Below, piece by piece: positions 6,092 through 9,059 of a stretch of 9,059 nucleotides of DNA (its first letter is position 1; every line of letters starts with the position of its first letter). The translations under genes were made by a program, and so were the position numbers. This stretch comes from CAYPEL01 sp964409635 (GTDB lineage: Bacteria; Pseudomonadota; Gammaproteobacteria; DSM-19610), in assembly GCA_964409635.1 (NCBI GenBank), contig CAYPEL010000118.1, forward strand, positions 1-9,059, written 5' to 3'. The notes under the pieces are model-generated. The model did not search any database. It was not told where the DNA came from and saw only the letters and a list, made by a program, of their open reading frames with translations.

Positions 6092-6108
6092 CCGGTGAGA
6101 AATGCGGG
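5948..6108. mobile_element. MITE-like foldback element flanked by CTAG
   Basis: The two ends are inverted repeats: 5948-5973 and 6083-6108 match at 23 of 26 positions, beginning CCCGCATTTCTCACC, and all three differences are transitions. Both ends are bordered by CTAG (5944-5947 and 6109-6112), which could be a 4-base target duplication or a TA duplication plus one terminal base. The interior is also an imperfect palindrome, for example CACAAGGC 5995-6002 against GCCTTGTG 6052-6059. It has no room for a transposase, so it would be mobilised in trans. YTAR-type 4-base targets are known for part of the IS5 family, and TA for IS630/Tc1; neither assignment can be made from this copy alone. It lies between the proS stop and the hydrophobic core of the transglycosylase signal peptide. 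Confidence 0.85.
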
Positions 6109-6125
6109 CTAGCTTACGCCAGTAA

Positions 6126-7838
6126 TCAGCCTGTGGCAGATAGCTGCCGCTTAAGGAACGCCACAATTTCCGTGCTGGCGATATCCTGGTTGCTGCCACC
6201 ACGCCTGGCTTTGTATTCGACCAGTCCCTTGTCCAGATTTTTTTCACCTATCACCACCCTATGCGGTATTCCAATTAATTCCATATCGGCAAACATGACC
6301 CCAGGCCTTACCTCTCTGTCATCCAGCAATACATCTATGCCTGTTATCACTAATTCTTCATACAGCTGGTCACAGGCTTCGCGGACCCGCTGCGACTTTT
6401 TCCGGTTCATGCCGAGCAGGGCAACCTGGAAGGGCGCCAAGGCTTGCGGCCAAATAATCCCATTTTCATCATGGTTTTGTTCGATGGCGGCGGCAACAAT
6501 GCGGGAAACGCCGATGCCGTAGCAACCCATCGTCAGGGTGACGTCCTTACCGTTTTCGTCCAGCACAGTCGCGTTCATGGACTGACTGTACTTGTCACCC
6601 AGCTGGAAAATGTGACCGACTTCAATACCGCGGGCAATTTGTACACTGCCTTTGCCGTCTGGGCTGGTATCGCCTTCAACCAGGTTGCGCAGATCAGCCT
6701 TGGCAGGTTCTGGGCAATCGCGTTCCCAGTTCACGCCGGTCAGGTGTTTGCCTTCCTGGTTGGCGCCACAGACAAAATCGGCCAGCTGTGCGGCTGAAAG
6801 ATCCGTGATAACCGGTATCGACAATCCAACAGGTCCTACTGAGCCTGGTTTACACCCCGTGGTTTGCAGGATTTCTTGCTCATCAGCAAAGGTCAGCGGG
6901 CTGGCAACTTGCTCGAGTTTTTCTGCCTTTATGATATTCAGGTCATGATCACCCCGTAAACAAAGGGCAACTAAGCTGTCCTTACCCTTGACCAGCAGGG
7001 TTTTAATGCAGTGTTCCGCGTTGACCTCCAAGGTTTTACAGACATCTTCGATACTGCGCGCGCCGGGTGTATCGATGACAGCCATGTCAGCTTGTGGCGC
7101 AGGGCGAGACTGCTCCGGAATAGATTGCTGCGCCTGTTCCAGGCTCGCTGCAAAATCGCTTTCAGTTGAGAATACGATGGCGTCTTCTCCCGAATCTGCA
7201 AGCACATGAAATTCGTGCGACAGGTTGCCGCCGATGGCACCGCTATCCGCGTGTACGGCACGGAATTCCAGACCTAGACGGGTAAAAATCCGCGTATAGG
7301 TGGCGTGCATAAGCTGATAGGTTTCGTCCAATGACGCCTGGCTTATATGAAATGAGTAGGCGTCTTTCATCAGAAATTCCCGCGCCCGCATGACGCCAAA
7401 GCGGGGCCGGATCTCATCACGAAATTTGGTTTGGATCTGATAATAATTGACCGGTAACTGTTTGTAGCTGCGGATTTCCCGGCGTGCGATATCGGTGATT
7501 ATTTCTTCGTGGGTAGGGCCAAAACAAAATTCGCGGCCGTGACGGTCATGCATTCGCAGCAGCTCCGGCCCGTATTTATCCCAGCGGCCAGATTCCTGCC
7601 AGAGCTCTGCGGGTTGTACCGTCGGCATCAGTAATTCCATGGCGCCGGCCCGATTCATTTCTTCACGTACAACAGTTTCAACTTTTCTGAGCACGCGCAA
7701 ACCGAAGGGCAGCCATGAGTAGAGACCCGCTGCGATTTTTTTAATCATGCCGGCGCGCAGCATCAGCTTATGGCTGATTATTTCTGCATCGGCAGGGGTT
7801 TCCTTAACAGTGGATACGGTAAAGCTGGACGTTTTCAT
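6126..7838 (-). CDS. proS: Prolyl-tRNA synthetase, bacterial type with editing domain
   Basis: This cytoplasmic class II synthetase charges tRNA-Pro with proline. At 570 residues it is almost the length of E. coli ProS (572). The catalytic core includes LRAGMIKKIAAGLYSWLPFG (27-46), the GPTHEEIITD block (107-116) and motif 2 (FRDEIRPRFG, 139-148). The INS editing domain, which hydrolyses Ala-tRNA-Pro, spans about 225-385, and its key Lys279 is present in CIKTLLVKG. Then come FVCGANQEGKHLTG (355-368), motif 3 (GCYGIGVSRIVAAAIEQ, 438-454) and the anticodon-binding domain (about 470-565). The protein looks intact. The ATG at 7838 has only a weak upstream purine stretch. The transglycosylase gene follows in the same direction, with the MITE-like element starting 17 bases after the proS stop. 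Confidence 0.98.
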   Translation of the reverse strand: MKTSSFTVSTVKETPADAEIISHKLMLRAGMIKKIAAGLYSWLPFGLRVLRKVETVVREEMNRAGAMELLMPTVQPAELWQESGRWDKYGPELLRMHDRHGREFCFGPTHEEIITDIARREIRSYKQLPVNYYQIQTKFRDEIRPRFGVMRAREFLMKDAYSFHISQASLDETYQLMHATYTRIFTRLGLEFRAVHADSGAIGGNLSHEFHVLADSGEDAIVFSTESDFAASLEQAQQSIPEQSRPAPQADMAVIDTPGARSIEDVCKTLEVNAEHCIKTLLVKGKDSLVALCLRGDHDLNIIKAEKLEQVASPLTFADEQEILQTTGCKPGSVGPVGLSIPVITDLSAAQLADFVCGANQEGKHLTGVNWERDCPEPAKADLRNLVEGDTSPDGKGSVQIARGIEVGHIFQLGDKYSQSMNATVLDENGKDVTLTMGCYGIGVSRIVAAAIEQNHDENGIIWPQALAPFQVALLGMNRKKSQRVREACDQLYEELVITGIDVLLDDREVRPGVMFADMELIGIPHRVVIGEKNLDKGLVEYKARRGGSNQDIASTEIVAFLKRQLSATG

Positions 7839-8127
7839 AATAATTTCAAGTTCTGACTCTGAATTAGCCGACGATTGTAACGGCCGATCTGTTGCTTGGG
7901 TAGCTAATCATGCAGGCGCGGTTTTAACTGTAATGGACGTTGTACTCATCGCGGTTAAAACCGCTCTTACAGTATTTGTTTTGTTCACAATGATAAATGA
8001 CACAATACATCAGCGGCGTATTAAAAAGTTGAGCCGTTCCAGCCTCACATGGCACGGGGTGCGTCTGCAAATTCAATCCCGGGTTCGTTGCGGAACAGGG
8101 TGAGTATAGGCAATAGTTGCAGCAGCG
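7839..8127. other. Gene-free region upstream of proS
   Basis: Between the proS start and the terminator of the DUF4124 gene I find no convincing gene on either strand. The two short open frames here have no RBS, no domain and odd composition. The region should contain the proS promoter on the minus strand. TACAAT (minus strand, 7879-7874) is a possible -10, but no good -35 accompanies it. A REP-like palindrome and an 11-base inverted repeat lie at 7918-7964. I see no tRNA or known riboswitch. Confidence 0.6.
7918..7964. repeat. Inverted repeat with REP-like palindrome upstream of proS
   Basis: GCGGTTTTAAC (7918-7928) is perfectly inverted at GTTAAAACCGC (7954-7964) around a 25-base loop. The right-hand arm is itself part of a compact hairpin, GCGGTT-AA-AACCGC (7951-7964). 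On the minus strand this reads GAGCGGTTTTAACCGCGATG, which resembles REP sequences of pseudomonads and relatives in form. A competing 7-base pairing, ACTGTAA (7927-7933) with TTACAGT (7967-7973), shares bases with the 11-base stem, so the two cannot form together. It lies about 80-135 bases upstream of the proS start codon. Whether it is a dispersed repeat or a leader structure cannot be decided from one copy. Confidence 0.6.
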
Positions 8128-8128
8128 C

Positions 8129-8155
8129 AAAAAAATTCCCGCCAGAGCGGGAATT
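8129..8155 (-). terminator. Rho-independent terminator of the DUF4124 gene
   Basis: On the minus strand a perfect 9-base stem, AATTCCCGC with GCGGGAATT (8155-8147 and 8142-8134), has a 4-base loop and runs straight into seven T residues (8135-8129). It begins 25 bases after the stop codon of the DUF4124 gene and should insulate that gene from proS downstream. Confidence 0.93.
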
Positions 8156-8179
8156 ATGAAAGGCTAACAGCCGGTGTGT

Positions 8180-8623
8180 TCAGTCGCAAAAATCTTGGAT
8201 ATGTCCATTTGCTTCTTCGACCCGGGCCTGGGTCTCGGCTTCGTCCATGTATTTGACGGTGCCATCGGGCAGTTTAAAGCGATGCCGTCCACCGGCCTGA
8301 TACATGGCTAGATTTCGCATGGCGATACTACAATTTTCGCTACGCACCTGTTTGTAGGTATTGGCGTCTGCGACAATCTGATCAGACTTAGTTTTTTTCT
8401 CAGCTGCCTGGTTGGATTGCTTGAGTAAATCCTGTGCTGATTTACGGCTTGTTTCCTTCATACGGACAGCAGAAGAGCGGCTTAGCTGTATGGCTTCGGC
8501 GCCTGCGGGCGGATATTCACCATAGATGATTTTGCCGTTTTCGTACCACTTATATATATCTCCGGCCTGACAGGGGAGAGTGATAAGGGCCAGTAAGACT
8601 GGCAGGATGAGGTACGCACGCAT
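8180..8623 (-). CDS. Secreted DUF4124 domain protein
   Basis: The 147-residue precursor starts with a Sec signal peptide (MRAYLILPVLLALITLPCQA, cut predicted after residue 20). The DUF4124 motif follows directly: GDIYKWYENGKIIYGEYPP, about residues 21-39. A charged Lys/Gln/Ser-rich linker (about 47-93) looks helical, possibly coiled coil. The C-terminal part contains ENCSIAMRNLAMYQAG and LPDGTVKYMDEAE and ends QDFCD; its two cysteines (Cys98 and Cys146) could pair in the periplasm. The start at 8623 is chosen over the ATG at 8638 because the Shine-Dalgarno lies within the first codons of the longer version. The function of DUF4124 is not known. The gene is monocistronic, with its own terminator. 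Confidence 0.88.
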   Translation of the reverse strand: MRAYLILPVLLALITLPCQAGDIYKWYENGKIIYGEYPPAGAEAIQLSRSSAVRMKETSRKSAQDLLKQSNQAAEKKTKSDQIVADANTYKQVRSENCSIAMRNLAMYQAGGRHRFKLPDGTVKYMDEAETQARVEEANGHIQDFCD

Positions 8624-8628
8624 TTTTA

Positions 8629-8635
8629 GCTCCTT
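8629..8635 (-). promoter_or_regulatory. Shine-Dalgarno that decides the DUF4124 start
   Basis: Minus-strand AAGGAGC lies five bases upstream of the ATG at 8623. Using the upstream ATG at 8638 would place this site inside the coding region and leave that ATG without a ribosome binding site. It would also add MKELK before an already complete signal peptide. Confidence 0.85.
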
Positions 8636-8825
8636 CATTAATTATGTACTTCTGCTGCCCGGACAATTGGACAGTAGGACGGCTTAACTCATGCTTCGGT
8701 CAGTTTGTCAGGTTCTTTAGGCGCAATTGCTGGATTCTGACTCGCAAGGATGGCAGTATTAATAATTTATAGCCCTACGTTTTACCTATCTCTGTGAAAT
8801 ATAGGGGAATTTAAATATTTTTTAA

Positions 8826-8851
8826 GCCGGCAGGTCAATTTTGACGCCGGC
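8826..8851 (+). repeat. Hairpin in the leader of the acetolactate synthase gene
   Basis: GCCGGC (8826-8831) pairs with GCCGGC (8846-8851), and GTCAA (8834-8838) with TTGAC (8841-8845), giving an 11-base-pair stem interrupted by a 2-base bulge (AG). It ends 26 bases before the GTG start and 12 before the Shine-Dalgarno (GGAG, 8864-8867). There is no T-run after it on either strand, so it is not a standard terminator. Confidence 0.6.
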
Positions 8852-8877
8852 GTCTCTGGTTTTGGAGTAAACAGACG

Positions 8878-9059
8878 GTGGAGTTGACCGGATCTGACAT
8901 TTTTGTACGCTGCCTCAAAGAGCAGGGGATCGACTATATTTTCGGTTACCCGGGTGGCGCTGTGCTGCCACTGTACGATTCGCTGTATCAGCAGGAAGAT
9001 GTGCAGCACATTTTGGTGCGCCATGAACAGGCGGCAACCCATGCGGCTGACGGTTATGC
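8878..9059 (+). CDS. ilvB: Acetolactate synthase large subunit, N-terminal part
   Basis: This ThDP-dependent enzyme condenses two pyruvates (or pyruvate and 2-oxobutyrate) in the first common step of valine, leucine and isoleucine synthesis. The window holds the first 60 codons, running off the right edge. The N-terminal ThDP-binding region shows VELTGSDIFVRCL, GIDYIFGYPGGAVLPLYD (about 17-34), and RHEQAATHAADGY (48-60) with the catalytic Glu50. The start is GTG at 8878, with TTGGAG (8862-8867) as a somewhat distant Shine-Dalgarno (10 bases). A TTG at 8884 is an alternative. The motif context is of the biosynthetic type, which would be followed by the small subunit ilvH/ilvN outside the window. 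Whether the symbol should be ilvB or ilvI cannot be settled here. Confidence 0.93.
   Translation, partial: MELTGSDIFVRCLKEQGIDYIFGYPGGAVLPLYDSLYQQEDVQHILVRHEQAATHAADGY

Larger units (their letters stand above)
8624..8877. other. Divergent intergenic region, DUF4124 gene / acetolactate synthase gene
   Basis: These 254 bases must hold the promoters of both divergent genes. The stretch 8757-8824 is AT-rich, with several weak TATA-like hexamers (TATTAA near 8757, TATAGG near 8801), none with a convincing -35. A 9-codon open frame at 8691-8720 (MLRSVCQVL) and a strong hairpin at 8826-8851 could belong to a leader of the acetolactate synthase gene. No binding site for a known regulator can be named. 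Confidence 0.5.

Noticed and set aside
6092..6247. N-terminal extension of the transglycosylase frame to a GTG at 6247
   Set aside because: It overlaps the well-supported 3' end of proS by 122 bases, has no Shine-Dalgarno, and its residues are a shadow of proS plus the MITE-like element.
7747..8103. Plus-strand open frame of 118 codons
   Set aside because: It overlaps the conserved N-terminal part of proS and has no RBS or recognisable domain.
7924..8130. Open frame on the minus strand upstream of proS (68 codons)
   Set aside because: It has no ribosome binding site, is cysteine-rich without any motif, and runs through the palindrome; composition looks non-coding.
8826..8851. Intrinsic terminator or attenuator before acetolactate synthase
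   Set aside because: There is no T-run directly after the stem on either strand; reported only as a hairpin.
1..9059. CRISPR array, tRNA/rRNA genes, prophage or toxin-antitoxin modules
   Set aside because: No regularly spaced direct repeats, no tRNA cloverleaf and no genes of these classes were found.

Overview
The window is chromosomal DNA from a gammaproteobacterium. The evidence is the ybaB–recR pair in its usual order, close protein resemblance to E. coli RecR, Orn and ProS (the long ProS form with an editing domain), rsgA near orn, a DUF4124 protein, and a probable sigma-28 (FliA) promoter that implies a flagellated cell. GC content looks moderate. I cannot name a genus. Most of the window is housekeeping; the interest lies between the genes.

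Layout. Positions 1-1147 hold a plus-strand run: the tail of an unidentified reading frame (possibly dnaX), ybaB/ebfC, a large palindromic repeat, and recR. At 1178-1204 is a good match to a sigma-28 promoter, followed by a small unrecognised gene (1292-1654). Next is a tightly packed minus-strand operon, transcribed from 4552 down to 1708: M48 (Ste24-like) membrane protease, small c-type cytochrome, pterin-4a-carbinolamine dehydratase, and the ribosome-assembly GTPase RsgA. Oligoribonuclease (orn) is divergent from it at 4641-5204 and is followed by a second copy of the palindromic repeat. A minus-strand pair follows, prolyl-tRNA synthetase (proS) then a lytic transglycosylase. A 161-bp MITE-like element sits in the start and signal-peptide region of the transglycosylase. 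Upstream of proS is about 340 bp without a gene, containing a REP-like palindrome and the terminator of the next gene, a secreted DUF4124 protein. The window ends in the first 60 codons of the acetolactate synthase large subunit on the plus strand, preceded by a leader with a strong hairpin.

How the genes relate. YbaB and RecR belong to the replication/recombination neighbourhood. Orn and RsgA act in RNA turnover and ribosome maturation. ProS charges tRNA-Pro, and acetolactate synthase starts branched-chain amino-acid synthesis. The transglycosylase, M48 protease and cytochrome act at or beyond the inner membrane.

Main points for a second look. (1) Two intergenic palindromes share a conserved loop core (CCCGCTGTRAATACWTCC), but their long, perfect or near-perfect stems differ in their outer parts. 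(2) A foldback element flanked by CTAG adds exactly 55 codons between the charged and hydrophobic parts of a signal peptide without breaking the frame. (3) An orphan small gene lies behind a sigma-28-type promoter.
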